From: Paenibacillus_E sp964253085
GTDB lineage: Bacteria; Bacillota; Bacilli; Paenibacillales; NBRC-103111
Assembly: GCF_964253085.1 (NCBI RefSeq)
Contig: NZ_CAXUQH020000001.1
Coordinates: 5,022,001-5,086,000 of the forward strand
Length of the DNA: 64,000 nt
Direction: 5' to 3'
The notes under the pieces were generated by a model, which saw only the letters and a program-made list of their open reading frames with translations, did not search any database and was not told the DNA's origin. Positions 8,609 through 16,794 of the stretch are shown here, piece after piece (the first letter of the stretch is position 1; each line of letters opens with the position of its first letter). A program made the translations under genes and the position numbers.

Positions 8609-9280
8609 TTATAGCGGTCCGGAAATACCTTGTTTGCGAATCATGAAGAAGTGTCCGGCAAGCAAAGCGAGCAGAACGCCAGGCAGGAAGAACACATGAA
8701 TAGCAAAGAACCGTGTTAGTGTTTGTGCACCAACAATGCTTCCGCCTTGCAGCAATGTTTCGATGTACGGACCAGCGAATGGTACCGATGCTGCAATTTT
8801 CATACCTACTTGTGTTGCAAAGTAAGCTTTGTTATCCCATGGAAGCAGGTATCCCGTAAAACCAAGACCTAACATAACGAAGAAAATGAGCATGCCTACT
8901 ACCCAGTTCATTTCACGTGGAGCTTTGTAAGATCCTGTGAAGAACACGCGCAGGGTATGTAAGAACATCATTACGATAACTAAACTAGCTCCCCAGTGGT
9001 GCATACCTCTTACGATAACACCGAAAGCTACTTTATGTTGTAAGTAATCAACACTTGCATACGCATTGATAATATCAGGTGTGTAATACATGGTAAGGAA
9101 CATACCTGACAAAATTTGAATTACTGTGATGAAAAACGTCAATCCGCCAAAACAATAGACGAATGCGGAAAAATGATGAGCAGGGTTAACGTGTTCTGGC
9201 ACCTCGTGATCCGCTACATCCCTCCACATAGGCGTAATATCAAGACGTTCGTCAATCCAGTTGTATACGTTTTTAAACAT
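8609..9280 (-). CDS. qcrB: Menaquinol:cytochrome c reductase cytochrome b6 subunit QcrB
   Basis: Four-helix cytochrome b core of the b6c complex, 223 aa. Haem-binding histidines are seen in RGMHHWGASLVIVMMFLHTLRVF (residues 92-113) and near the C-terminus in FAIHVFFLPGVLLALLAGHF. The GYLLPWDNKAYFATQV quinol-site stretch is intact. It begins MFKNVYNWIDERLDI, typical for QcrB, and lies 17 nt after qcrA and 20 nt before qcrC. Confidence 0.96.
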   Translation of the reverse strand: MFKNVYNWIDERLDITPMWRDVADHEVPEHVNPAHHFSAFVYCFGGLTFFITVIQILSGMFLTMYYTPDIINAYASVDYLQHKVAFGVIVRGMHHWGASLVIVMMFLHTLRVFFTGSYKAPREMNWVVGMLIFFVMLGLGFTGYLLPWDNKAYFATQVGMKIAASVPFAGPYIETLLQGGSIVGAQTLTRFFAIHVFFLPGVLLALLAGHFFMIRKQGISGPL

Positions 9281-9297
9281 CTGATCGTGACGCCCCC

Positions 9298-9843
9298 TTA
9301 TACTCTAGTGTTAGCATGCAGTTGTCCAACATACACGAAACCATTCTCTACTTTTGTTGTGTATTCGTCTAGCGGTTTAGGTGCTACTGCAAGGTTTTTG
9401 CCGTCTTGCGTATAGTGCGCACCGTGACATGGACAGAAATACTGATCTTTGTAAGCAGGGTTATCGTTCCAGTTGACGGTACAACCTAAGTGCTTACACG
9501 TTGGATTTAACGCGAACAGAGCACCTTTACTGTCTTTGGAAATCCATGCTACGAGTTCAGCATCACTTTCGTACCAGCCATCTACCTGATGGACTTGGAA
9601 CGTAAACGCTTGTGGAACATTCGTAATTTTACTTTCTTCGACAACTTTAACCCAATCCGATGCTGCTTTTGGCTGAAGGACTGGATCAACGGCAAACCGA
9701 ATCATCGGTATGATAATCCCGGCTCCCATGAATCCACCAGCGCCACCAAGGGTATAAGAAAGAAATTGTCGACGAGACATTTCGCGTTTGGTCCCGGGTT
9801 TCTTCCCATGCTGTTCTTCATTGTGATTGTTATGATCACTCAT
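9298..9843 (-). CDS. qcrA: Menaquinol:cytochrome c reductase Rieske subunit QcrA
   Basis: Rieske [2Fe-2S] protein of the b6c complex. Cluster ligands are in CKHLGC and CPCHGAHY (about residues 119-143). The N-terminus has a twin-arginine signal, SRRQFLSYTLGG, followed by a single membrane helix. I chose ATG 9843 (MSDHNNHNEEQ) over an upstream in-frame start because GGAGG lies before it and family members begin with this polar stretch. Mature length is 181 aa. First gene of qcrABC, with a strong sigma-A promoter upstream. Confidence 0.95.
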   Translation of the reverse strand: MSDHNNHNEEQHGKKPGTKREMSRRQFLSYTLGGAGGFMGAGIIIPMIRFAVDPVLQPKAASDWVKVVEESKITNVPQAFTFQVHQVDGWYESDAELVAWISKDSKGALFALNPTCKHLGCTVNWNDNPAYKDQYFCPCHGAHYTQDGKNLAVAPKPLDEYTTKVENGFVYVGQLHANTRV

Positions 9844-9949
9844 TCTCAGGTCTACCCTCCTACATTGGCCGAAGTCCGAACCCTCTCGGACACCAGCTAC
9901 CTCTATCACGTGTCGTTCGACATTACACTACATAACTAGGACATTTCTA

Positions 9950-9978
9950 ATAATAGCCTACGTCTACTAGGTCGTCAA
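9950..9978 (-). promoter_or_regulatory. Sigma-A promoter for qcrABC
   Basis: Minus-strand TTGACG (9973-9978) and TATTAT (9950-9955) are separated by exactly 17 bp, about 107 bp before the qcrA ATG. Start would be near 9943. A perfect TGTCGAA heptamer (9916-9922), the core of a Spo0A box, lies about 20 nt downstream of that start. Confidence 0.75.
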
Positions 9979-10124
9979 GAATTCATAACTCCTTTTATTG
10001 GATTGAAATCTTCGCTTTCGGACAAATTTTAACGAAATTGTCACAACTTTTTGCAAGCCACATTCATCCATTACTACCCTTATCTTGCACATTTTTTTTC
10101 CATTAATACACGACATCACCAAAG

Positions 10125-10556
10125 TTACTCAACAGGGTACCATAGTTGCTGTACTTGTTTGGAAATACCTGATCTAATTGCCTCTGATTGCTGCACCCAT
10201 TGCTCTTTATCGACAATGATCAACAAATCTGTTTCAGCGGATTTCCAGTGTATTGCTTCCGAATGCAAGGTTAACACGATTATGTAACGAAACCCGCTTT
10301 TCTTCAATTGATGTACGATGCGATCCACTTGCTCACTTGCATCCGTATCTGCTATGTAATGAAGAGCTGGATAAGTGACAACTCTGCCCTTGTAAGGAAT
10401 CTCGATAACTTCCATGACATCACGGAGCCGCTCCAACACGGTAGTCACTTGCATTGGATCTTCATCCCCTGTCAGCCCCGTCACAGGAAGAAGACACGTA
10501 TCCAAGTAGGGTTTCAATTCCGTCCATTCTTGTGCAACAATCTCATTAAACTTCAA
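10125..10556 (-). CDS. DUF2487 protein (YpiF-like)
   Basis: A 143-residue soluble protein of the DUF2487 family, function unknown, found just upstream of qcrABC in Bacillus (ypiF). Recognised by its start KFNEIVAQEWTELKPYLDTCLLP and by location. TTG 10556 was chosen because GGGAGG lies 9 nt upstream, while an upstream ATG would overlap that site; relatives also begin at this lysine. It is separated from qcrA by about 280 nt containing the qcr promoter. No membrane segment. Confidence 0.75.
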   Translation of the reverse strand: MKFNEIVAQEWTELKPYLDTCLLPVTGLTGDEDPMQVTTVLERLRDVMEVIEIPYKGRVVTYPALHYIADTDASEQVDRIVHQLKKSGFRYIIVLTLHSEAIHWKSAETDLLIIVDKEQWVQQSEAIRSGISKQVQQLWYPVE

Positions 10557-10698
10557 GGTGTAGCGCCTCCCTATCATTTACCAAAAGAACATCCGCTATG
10601 TAGCGCAAGCTCAACTTGTACTTTAAGTACTTTAATCCGTCCTCTCTTAGCTGTCAATCAAGTATTCCGCCGTCCATTTAAACTTGTAAACCACAAAC

Positions 10699-10730
10699 AA
10701 AAAGACATGGGATTGGAATCCTCATGTCTT
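10699..10730 (-). terminator. Intrinsic terminator after the IDEAL-domain gene
   Basis: Minus-strand AAGACATG pairs with CATGTCTT around an inner GATT/AATC pairing, followed by TTTTTG. It separates the IDEAL gene from the DUF2487 gene. Confidence 0.75.
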
Positions 10731-10760
10731 CATGTTTACTTTCTCATGCGCAGCTAATGA

Positions 10761-10949
10761 TTACCCTAGTGATTGTAAAATCCTTAATTCAGACGTTAGC
10801 GCCAAAAAGGATGTCTGATCTCCTTTAGCAAGAGCGCTATCAATTTCCTTATAAAGATTTTCTTCTCTATATTTGCGTAAGGCATTATCCCAAATCATTT
10901 CCGCGAAAAGTGCCAGCAGCGCATCGTTAGATACATTCATTTTTCCCAT
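10761..10949 (-). CDS. Small IDEAL-domain protein
   Basis: A 62-residue protein almost wholly made of an IDEAL domain, LFAEMIWDNALRKYREENLYKEIDSALAKGDQTSF, which ends some YpiB/UPF0302 and competence-related proteins. Here it stands alone. In B. subtilis the fused ypiB lies at this place, so this could be the domain remnant. ATG 10949 has GGAGG 8 nt upstream; a longer reading to 11033 starts with no ribosome site. No function is established for the isolated domain; it may be a protein-binding module. Confidence 0.75.
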   Translation of the reverse strand: MGKMNVSNDALLALFAEMIWDNALRKYREENLYKEIDSALAKGDQTSFLALTSELRILQSLG

Positions 10950-11127
10950 GAGACCTACCTCCAAATGTTGTCCGCGGTTTGTCAGGAGCTTCTTTTTCGC
11001 AAAAATATGTGTCTGCATTTTGGTGTACGCCAACCCGTTGTTATGCTCCTATTACATCATATTCACTAGCTAATACTACGCTTCATTCAAAAGCCCGTTT
11101 GAACGGGAATGTGTTAATACCTAGATT

Positions 11128-12249
11128 TCAGAAGAGTACCACTTTGTCTTCCTCTGCAATACTGATTCCTCGAATCACTTTGGAGCCTAGCTTGGTGACC
11201 TGAATAACAGCCCCATACGTGTGATCTTCACCTATCCGGATCAGGCCCAAGTGCATCATCATTTGAATGATTCGCTGCTCAACAATAGATTCTGAACCGT
11301 CATAGTAAAATGGTTTAACTAATTTACTAAACAACTCTACAATCGAAGCCATCGTCACCCATTGATCACAAAGTCGATCCAGCCAAACCGATATACTTTG
11401 TAGATTGGGAATAGGATTTTTGTAAAGCCTTAGCCAAAACGAATACACATCCGTAACTGTTTCTTTCTTCCCTTCCAGTAAACGCGCTTTACCTGCTTCT
11501 GTAATGCGAAGCACCAGGTCATGTTCGCTGATGAATTGGTGGTAATAGCAATAGTCATAGATAAGTGAAAATCGATTCGGGTATTCCTTAAACATACGCC
11601 CGTAACCGAATCGCCATGTCCCCTTTGCTACCAACCCCTCTTGAACAGATAAAATACTGAGGAGCTGCCCAAGCTGTCTTTTGTACATAAACCCTTCTGC
11701 TGTTAATGGCATTTCTTGCTGGGCAACTGCGGTTAAGAAATGAAATATGTCGTCAACTAGAAGTAATTGTTCATCACGATAGACCGATGGTTCTTCCGTT
11801 TTCACCAAATCTTGCTTGAATTGTTTCGCTAGTACATCACTAAATTTTCGCTTTAAATCGGCTGGAACATGAAAAAGGTATTTGGTTTGTTGAGAGTACC
11901 CGTTAAACAACCAACCTAATTTCTTGAATTTCAGGATCATATCCCTTGGATTCCAACCTTCTGATGACTCTTCCTTCTGAAAGCGCGACTGCCCAACTCT
12001 AGCGATGAGTTCTTCCATACTAAACGCATTGCGAGGGTCGGAGAGTAAGGAATTGAGGAAGCGAATGTTTTCCAAACTAAGACTTTGAATGTGTTTTTCG
12101 AATATGTCTTTGCGCATGGCCGTACTCAGGATCGATTGAATCAACTCATTCTTAGAATGACCATTGCACTCACACTCGTAGGTATGTGCAATTCGGCCTA
12201 ATTCATGGATATCGGCATAGCTGAGCATATCCGCTAGGTTCATTTCCAT
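11128..12249 (-). CDS. Conserved unknown, helical; possible helicase-XPB-N-like fold
   Basis: I do not recognise this 373-residue protein with certainty. It is soluble, with no signal or membrane segment, and shows alternating helical blocks: an N-terminal SAP-like or rho-N-like stretch (ELGRIAHTYECECNGHSKNELIQSI), then winged-helix-like segments near residues 85-115 and the C-terminus (AVIQVTKLGSKVIRGI). This pattern recalls helicase-associated XPB/Ssl2 N-terminal proteins, but that is a guess. ATG 12249 has GGAG 7 nt upstream. It is followed 179 nt later by the IDEAL gene and sits in the region where B. subtilis has ypiA, to which it shows no visible TPR likeness. Confidence 0.6.
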   Translation of the reverse strand: MEMNLADMLSYADIHELGRIAHTYECECNGHSKNELIQSILSTAMRKDIFEKHIQSLSLENIRFLNSLLSDPRNAFSMEELIARVGQSRFQKEESSEGWNPRDMILKFKKLGWLFNGYSQQTKYLFHVPADLKRKFSDVLAKQFKQDLVKTEEPSVYRDEQLLLVDDIFHFLTAVAQQEMPLTAEGFMYKRQLGQLLSILSVQEGLVAKGTWRFGYGRMFKEYPNRFSLIYDYCYYHQFISEHDLVLRITEAGKARLLEGKKETVTDVYSFWLRLYKNPIPNLQSISVWLDRLCDQWVTMASIVELFSKLVKPFYYDGSESIVEQRIIQMMMHLGLIRIGEDHTYGAVIQVTKLGSKVIRGISIAEEDKVVLF

Positions 12250-12337
12250 CCTACATCTCCCATCTGGCTGAGCTTTCTACTCCGATGTTTCTAGTAACCA
12301 TTATGGGATTTTTTCCCGAAAATATTCCGTGACAAAC

Positions 12338-12367
12338 AAAAAAAACATGACTCTATCGAGTCATGTT
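12338..12367 (-). terminator. Intrinsic terminator overlapping the phosphatase stop
   Basis: A 10-bp stem, AACATGACTC with its complement and a 4-nt loop, is followed on the minus strand by eight Ts. The stem starts inside the last codons of the histidine phosphatase gene, whose stop is part of the loop region. Confidence 0.85.
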
Positions 12368-12967
12368 TACTTTTAAACCATTGGTTGGTTCCGCGGTCGT
12401 TTGCAAGTGGGTTAAACAATTATACAACTGAAGCTCCCATTGATCTCTTTGTCGCAACAACAAGGTCAATGATGTATTCTGCAGGAACTCCTCTTGATTC
12501 AATTTCAAAACACGAAGTATCTGAACAATAAAACCACCATGCGAGATGAGTAAGATCTTCTTACTAGGGTGCTGATTCAAAATCTCCGTTTCAAGCTCTA
12601 TCCATCTTGCCCAAAGCTCGCTGTCCGACTCCTGACCCAAATCCTGAAGCTTCCAATCGGCTCCCCAGCGCTCTTCACGTTCAGCGACAGTAGTTCCTTC
12701 GACCAACCCGTATTTACGCTCTCTTAAGCGTTTATCTGTACGCAATAGAGGGATGCCGGATAGAGTAGAGATAATATGTGCGGTTTCATTCGCTCGCTTT
12801 AGATCACTGCTAACGATGCCATCCCAACTTTCCTGAGATAAACGCAGCCCCAGTAATCTAGCTTGCTCTCTGCCTTCGTCCGTTAAATCTGTATCCAGCT
12901 GTCCCTGCAGCTTGCCTAATCGATTCCACTCTGTGCTTCCGTGGCGTATGAACCCTATAGTTGTCAT
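12353..12967 (-). CDS. Histidine phosphatase superfamily protein
   Basis: Phosphoglycerate-mutase-like phosphatase, 204 aa. The phosphohistidine motif RHGSTEWN is at residues 8-15, the second conserved block SSDLKRANETAHII at about 54, ERKYGLVEG near 83, and the second catalytic histidine in LISHGGF near 142. The substrate cannot be read from sequence; family members include PhoE-like broad phosphatases, cobalamin phosphatase CobC and phosphoserine phosphatase. ATG 12967 has GGAGG 8 nt upstream. It follows the anti-sigma gene by about 46 nt beyond a weak hairpin, so some co-transcription with the ECF pair is possible. Confidence 0.88.
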   Translation of the reverse strand: MTTIGFIRHGSTEWNRLGKLQGQLDTDLTDEGREQARLLGLRLSQESWDGIVSSDLKRANETAHIISTLSGIPLLRTDKRLRERKYGLVEGTTVAEREERWGADWKLQDLGQESDSELWARWIELETEILNQHPSKKILLISHGGFIVQILRVLKLNQEEFLQNTSLTLLLRQRDQWELQLYNCLTHLQTTAEPTNGLKVNMTR

Positions 12968-12990
12968 GTTTAAACCTCCATCGCTAGAAA

Positions 12991-13015
12991 TGCAAAATGC
13001 TCCACCAGGAGCATT
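12991..13015 (-). terminator. Weak terminator-like hairpin after the anti-sigma gene
   Basis: AATGCTCC and GGAGCATT pair with a 4-nt loop right at the anti-sigma stop codon, but the following T-run is only TTTT, so read-through into the phosphatase gene is likely. Confidence 0.5.
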
Positions 13016-13643
13016 AAGTTTTCGTTCTTGATAACCAATTCATGATAATAATGGTTGCAACTAGGCCGAGAAGAGATACAACTAATAAGTAATGGGGGTA
13101 CGAATGGATCGGTCCAACATGAAAGCGCAATGGTTCCATGAAACTTGGATTCAAACTAGCTACTGCATCACCTAACTTATGTCCGTTCAAAGATTCTGTA
13201 CCGCTAATTTTTAGGGCTTGAGGTGCTTCAAGGTCGTATAGTGAATTGTCCGCGGAAGCCATTGTTGACTGTGGGGAACCATCATATACGATGGCAAATA
13301 AAAAGCTAAACACAAAAAGAGCTAGACAAAACGCAATAACCGCTGTTAAATTTCTTCTTAATTTATAGGAAATCGAATACATTCGTTCTGAAACTGGAAT
13401 TCGCCATGATTCATCCTCGTAGATACGGCTCATTACTTTTGTGGAGACTATAGGCTCAAAGTCCGTTAGTTCCTCGTCAGTTGCTGCAGTACGGATAAGA
13501 ATCATGCTCTCTTCCCATATTTGAAATTCTTCTTTACAGGAGTCGCATGTTTCTAAATGCTTATCCACTGCTGTACGACGCAGGTCATCATTCGGTAAAT
13601 CCCAATAGACTCCAAATAATTCCTGGATCTCACTACACTTCAT
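13014..13643 (-). CDS. Anti-sigma factor with zinc-finger HC2 domain and one membrane helix
   Basis: Membrane anti-sigma factor, presumed to hold the adjacent ECF sigma factor. The N-terminus begins MKCSEIQELFGVYWD and has the zinc-binding HLETCDSCKEE (H-x3-C-x2-C) near residue 30, the ZAS/HC2 pattern. A transmembrane helix lies near 97-116 (LTAVIAFCLALFVFSFLFAI), then an extracytoplasmic domain, and a second hydrophobic stretch near 184-202. It starts 7 nt after the sigma gene stop, so the pair is translationally linked. PrsW, a protease for such factors, is encoded near 53 kb. The inducing signal is unknown. Confidence 0.85.
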   Translation of the reverse strand: MKCSEIQELFGVYWDLPNDDLRRTAVDKHLETCDSCKEEFQIWEESMILIRTAATDEELTDFEPIVSTKVMSRIYEDESWRIPVSERMYSISYKLRRNLTAVIAFCLALFVFSFLFAIVYDGSPQSTMASADNSLYDLEAPQALKISGTESLNGHKLGDAVASLNPSFMEPLRFHVGPIHSYPHYLLVVSLLGLVATIIIMNWLSRTKT

Positions 13644-13649
13644 CGCTAG

Positions 13650-14231
13650 TCATCCCTTCGATTCTTCGAATATCGGTTCACTGAAATAAGGATCCAGATG
13701 CAATTTGACTGATGCTCTCGCTCTAAATAGGAGCGATTTCACCGAGCTGACGGTTTGTCCTAAAATGTTGGCAATTTCCTGATAATCCATCTGATCATAT
13801 TCACGTAGAATTAAAGCTGATCTTTGCTTTTCTGGCAAGCTATTAATCGCTTCGCGAACCATGGACACCTTTTCGTTCCTCAACATGGCCTGCTCTGGCA
13901 TCGCATCAAAAGAAGCATGCGGTGTAAGACCGCTTTGCTCCAACGATACCTGGACACTTTTATTTTTGCGCAGCTCACTCAATACGGTATTACGGGCAAT
14001 CGTGTATAACCACGTCGAAAAAGATGCCTCGATCTCACGGAAAGAATGCAAACTGCGGTACGCTTTATAAAAAGTTTCATTACACAAATCTTCCGCGATA
14101 GCTTCCATTTGTGTGCTCTTCAGCATGTGAAAAATAAAGGCAAGGATTTTACGCTCGTAACGACGCATAAGCTCGTTATACAGCTGAACATTTCCATCCT
14201 TGATTTCTCTGATCAATTGGGAATCGGTCAT
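13650..14231 (-). CDS. ECF-type RNA polymerase sigma factor
   Basis: Sigma-70 family ECF regulator, 193 aa. Region 2 is seen in LYNELMRRYERKILAFIFHML and ETFYKAYRSLHSFR, and region 4 in LPEKQRSALILREYDQMDYQEIANILGQTVSSVKSLLFRAR, which includes the helix-turn-helix. I used ATG 14231 because GGAGG lies about 10 nt upstream and family members start here. It is first in the operon with its anti-sigma partner. Upstream lies a candidate ECF promoter and a 9-bp inverted repeat. The regulon is unknown; sigW-like or another Paenibacillus ECF group are options. Confidence 0.9.
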   Translation of the reverse strand: MTDSQLIREIKDGNVQLYNELMRRYERKILAFIFHMLKSTQMEAIAEDLCNETFYKAYRSLHSFREIEASFSTWLYTIARNTVLSELRKNKSVQVSLEQSGLTPHASFDAMPEQAMLRNEKVSMVREAINSLPEKQRSALILREYDQMDYQEIANILGQTVSSVKSLLFRARASVKLHLDPYFSEPIFEESKG

Positions 14232-14263
14232 TACGTGGCGACCCTCCTCGCGATTCCGGGTAC

Positions 14264-14303
14264 CACTCCAACTGTTCATACATGTTTTACTTGTGTTGGA
14301 GTG
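14264..14303. repeat. 9-bp inverted repeat upstream of the ECF sigma gene
   Basis: CACTCCAAC (14264-14272) and GTTGGAGTG (14295-14303) are perfect complements with 22 nt between. One arm lies in the candidate promoter spacer and the other downstream of the predicted start, so it could be an operator or an RNA hairpin in the leader. Confidence 0.6.
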
Positions 14304-14312
14304 AAAAGTTGC
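14288..14312 (-). promoter_or_regulatory. Candidate ECF promoter for the sigma/anti-sigma operon
   Basis: Minus strand shows GCAACTTTT (14304-14312), resembling the AAC-type ECF -35 element, and AAGTA (14288-14292) about 17 bp later as a poor match to CGTA/CGTC. Autoregulation would be usual, but the -10 match is weak. Confidence 0.35.
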
Positions 14313-14501
14313 GTTGTATTAGTAAAAAAAATGTGAGTGCGAAATTTGGCAAATAATAAGCCTCTTATCTATTCTCGATTCATGACGAGATTCCTGCTAG
14401 ATTCGACAAATTGTTGGATAAAGTTCATATTTCAAGCATTACTCTACTATCGACATAAAATCGCATTCCTTTTATATGTATTTAAATAAAGACAAAAAGA
14501 C

Positions 14502-14525
14502 AAAAAAAAACCGCCGAATCGGCGG
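14502..14525 (-). terminator. Intrinsic terminator at the end of the aro/trp supraoperon
   Basis: The palindrome CCGCCGAATCGGCGG followed on the minus strand by nine Ts is about 110 nt past the deacetylase stop. No earlier terminator is seen back to trpE, so it would end the whole trp-hisC-tyrA-deacetylase transcript. Confidence 0.88.
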
Positions 14526-14637
14526 TTGCACTTATGGTGCGATTATCGGATAGGAGTGGAGAGAAACCATACTGTACTTTTATTATATGTATACGGTTTC
14601 ATTCTGTCAACACTTTTTTGAAAACGTTTACCATGAA

Positions 14638-15675
14638 TCATTTTGAGCTGGCTAATTGTGATTGTTCTCTCTTAGCCTGCTTGATCAAATTGCTAATGGA
14701 ATGCGGACGAACAAAAGGACTTCCTCCGTTGATTCGCGGTATTTGCATCGGATCCGTCCATTCTGAAGCAATACCGGCTTTCGTTGTAAAAGCGTATTGG
14801 ATTCCTGCTTCTTGCAAGTATGAAATCGTCGTATCATCGTAGCTACCATACGGGTAAGCATAAGAATCCACATTTTTTGAAGCATTCAGCTCCTTGAGTT
14901 TGGAAATACATTTGCGAGTATCCTGAATAACCCGACTCTTAAACTCAACCTCGGTTTCTAGCTTTCCATCTAGAATAACCTTATTGGATAACATAGGCTT
15001 TCCATCTTTCATTGCATGAAGCTCATCGGAGTGCCCTTGGAATTCAATATTAGGGTTTTCACTACGCATCTGTTTAATCTCATCTTTGGATAAGGACACC
15101 AGCTTCGGCCTTTTGGGATCATCCAAATCTTTCGTAATGACGAAATTTACAGCAGGGATTTGAAGCTTCTTTAGAATTGGATATGCGTATGTATAGAAGC
15201 TTTCGTACCCATCATCAAATGTGACAAGCAACGCATTATCCGGTATTGGCTTTCCTTTGGTTTTGAAATCCTTAAATTGGTCCAAGGTAATGAAATGGAA
15301 CCCTTTCCGTTGTAACGATACTAACTGCCGCTCAAACAGCCTCGGCGTGATTGTGACAGAGCTCTGTTCAAGTTCGTCAATGTGGTGATAGACAAGAACG
15401 GCAACCTCATTGGAATAATACACATCTTTCGCACTTACTAAAATGGGTGAAAAATTAAGCAAGACAATCATGACCGTTAGGATGCTTACGATGAACATTC
15501 GGTACTTCAGATCAACCGCCCCATAACAATAAATAGTGTATAAATAAATAATAAGACCCATTATAACATGAGCCTTTAGACCTGTGAATCCGTAACATAA
15601 ATATAACAAAAGGACTTCCTCTGCGATGGCGAATGCCAACACAATGAAAGTCCAGAAATGATAAAAATTATTCAA
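14638..15675 (-). CDS. Membrane-anchored polysaccharide deacetylase (CE4)
   Basis: CE4 carbohydrate esterase fused to an N-terminal membrane region with three hydrophobic helices (about residues 8-30, 34-52 and 60-77). The catalytic part starts with VLVYHHIDE, close to the PgaB/IcaB type, followed by VTFDDGYES (catalytic Asp plus metal Asp) near 149 and SYAYPYGSYDD near 270. A metal-ligand histidine is probably in EFQGHSDELH. The likely substrate is a cell-surface N-acetylglucosamine polymer. The gene starts 3 nt after tyrA, so it appears to be the last gene of the aromatic supraoperon. The start codon used here is TTG with no obvious ribosome site; a start about 22 codons later with GAGG upstream is also possible. 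Confidence 0.8.
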   Translation of the reverse strand: MNNFYHFWTFIVLAFAIAEEVLLLYLCYGFTGLKAHVIMGLIIYLYTIYCYGAVDLKYRMFIVSILTVMIVLLNFSPILVSAKDVYYSNEVAVLVYHHIDELEQSSVTITPRLFERQLVSLQRKGFHFITLDQFKDFKTKGKPIPDNALLVTFDDGYESFYTYAYPILKKLQIPAVNFVITKDLDDPKRPKLVSLSKDEIKQMRSENPNIEFQGHSDELHAMKDGKPMLSNKVILDGKLETEVEFKSRVIQDTRKCISKLKELNASKNVDSYAYPYGSYDDTTISYLQEAGIQYAFTTKAGIASEWTDPMQIPRINGGSPFVRPHSISNLIKQAKREQSQLASSK

Positions 15676-15678
15676 AAT

Positions 15679-16767
15679 TTATGCGTGCACTGCATATTCT
15701 TTGCCTAACAACTCCGAAGCGCGATCCGCTTCCTCTTGGTTACGGAAAGACAATCGGAGAACCCCTGGTACATCTTCTCGGCTCTCGATAATTTGAATAT
15801 TACTCAAATTGATTCGAGCATTTCCAAGCAGCGATGTAATGGAACCTATGATACCCGGGTGATCGGGTACATCCACGTAAATATCATATAGTGAAGTTAG
15901 AACACCCTTACGACGTTCCGGTAACTTGCTGCGGAATTCTCCAGCAATACGGAACTGCTCCGCAATCCCCTCACCATTGCTTTGCTCAATCAGCTGAACG
16001 AAACGAGAAATCTCATCATTCCAATCCTTGAGCAGCTTAAGTAAAACTTCACGATTGTTAACTAGAATATCACGCCATATCGTCGGTTCGCTTGAGGCAA
16101 TCCGAGTAATATCTCGAAAACCGCCTGCTGCCAAGTTTTGATACAAGGGATTACTCTCATTATAGCTTCTTACTTGATTTACAAGTGCGACAGCGATAAT
16201 ATGCGGTAAATGGCTGATAGCACCGACAATGTCATCATGTTCACGAGCATCGACTTGCACGATTTGCGCTTTAGTATGACTAAGAAGACTTGTCAGACGA
16301 TCCACTTCAGCCTGAGGTGTATCTTTTGCTGGAGTTAATACATAGAAAGCATTCTCATACAGGTGCGACGAAGCAGCTTCCACTCCGTGCCGCTCAGAGC
16401 CAGCCATCGGATGACCACCGATAAAATAGTAGCCTTCCTTCAAGTGCGCTGCTGCACTTTCTGTGATTGAAGCTTTCGTACTGCCCACATCCGTAATGAT
16501 ACAGCCTTGTTTCAAAGGCAGCTTCATCAACTTCTGAACATATTCCTCCAAGTTACCCACGGGCACACACAGGAAGATATAATCAGCCCCATCCACCGCT
16601 TCTGCCATATCGGTAGTTGCATAGTCGACAACATTCCGTTTCAGCAGCTTTTGGACGGAGTTCGGATTGGGCGAATGACCGACAACGGTAAAGTCTGGTT
16701 TTCCTTTATAACATAAGGCAAGAGATCCACCAATCAGACCTACTCCGAATATTGCTATTTTCGTCAT
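15679..16767 (-). CDS. tyrA: Prephenate dehydrogenase TyrA with C-terminal ACT domain
   Basis: Oxidises prephenate to 4-hydroxyphenylpyruvate with NAD for tyrosine synthesis. Rossmann motif IAIFGVGLIGGSLA at the N-terminus, catalytic histidine region GGHPMAGSERHGVEAA near 125, DIVGAISHLPHIIA near 182. The last about 75 residues, DIYVDVPDHPGIIGSITSLL onwards, are an ACT regulatory domain, expected to sense tyrosine. I used ATG 16767; a TTG 12 bases upstream leaves no room for the AAAGG site. It follows hisC by 27 nt. Confidence 0.94.
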   Translation of the reverse strand: MTKIAIFGVGLIGGSLALCYKGKPDFTVVGHSPNPNSVQKLLKRNVVDYATTDMAEAVDGADYIFLCVPVGNLEEYVQKLMKLPLKQGCIITDVGSTKASITESAAAHLKEGYYFIGGHPMAGSERHGVEAASSHLYENAFYVLTPAKDTPQAEVDRLTSLLSHTKAQIVQVDAREHDDIVGAISHLPHIIAVALVNQVRSYNESNPLYQNLAAGGFRDITRIASSEPTIWRDILVNNREVLLKLLKDWNDEISRFVQLIEQSNGEGIAEQFRIAGEFRSKLPERRKGVLTSLYDIYVDVPDHPGIIGSITSLLGNARINLSNIQIIESREDVPGVLRLSFRNQEEADRASELLGKEYAVHA

Positions 16768-16794
16768 GACAAGAATCAACCTTTATCTTCTGAA

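Larger units (their letters stand above)
14232..14637. other. Gene-free stretch between ECF sigma gene and deacetylase
   Basis: I see no gene here. From left to right it holds the sigma-gene ribosome site, an inverted repeat (14264-14303), a candidate ECF promoter (14288-14312), a Spo0A-box-like TTCGACA (14402-14408), and the deacetylase terminator (14502-14525). The remaining 100 bases before the deacetylase stop show nothing further. Confidence 0.6.
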
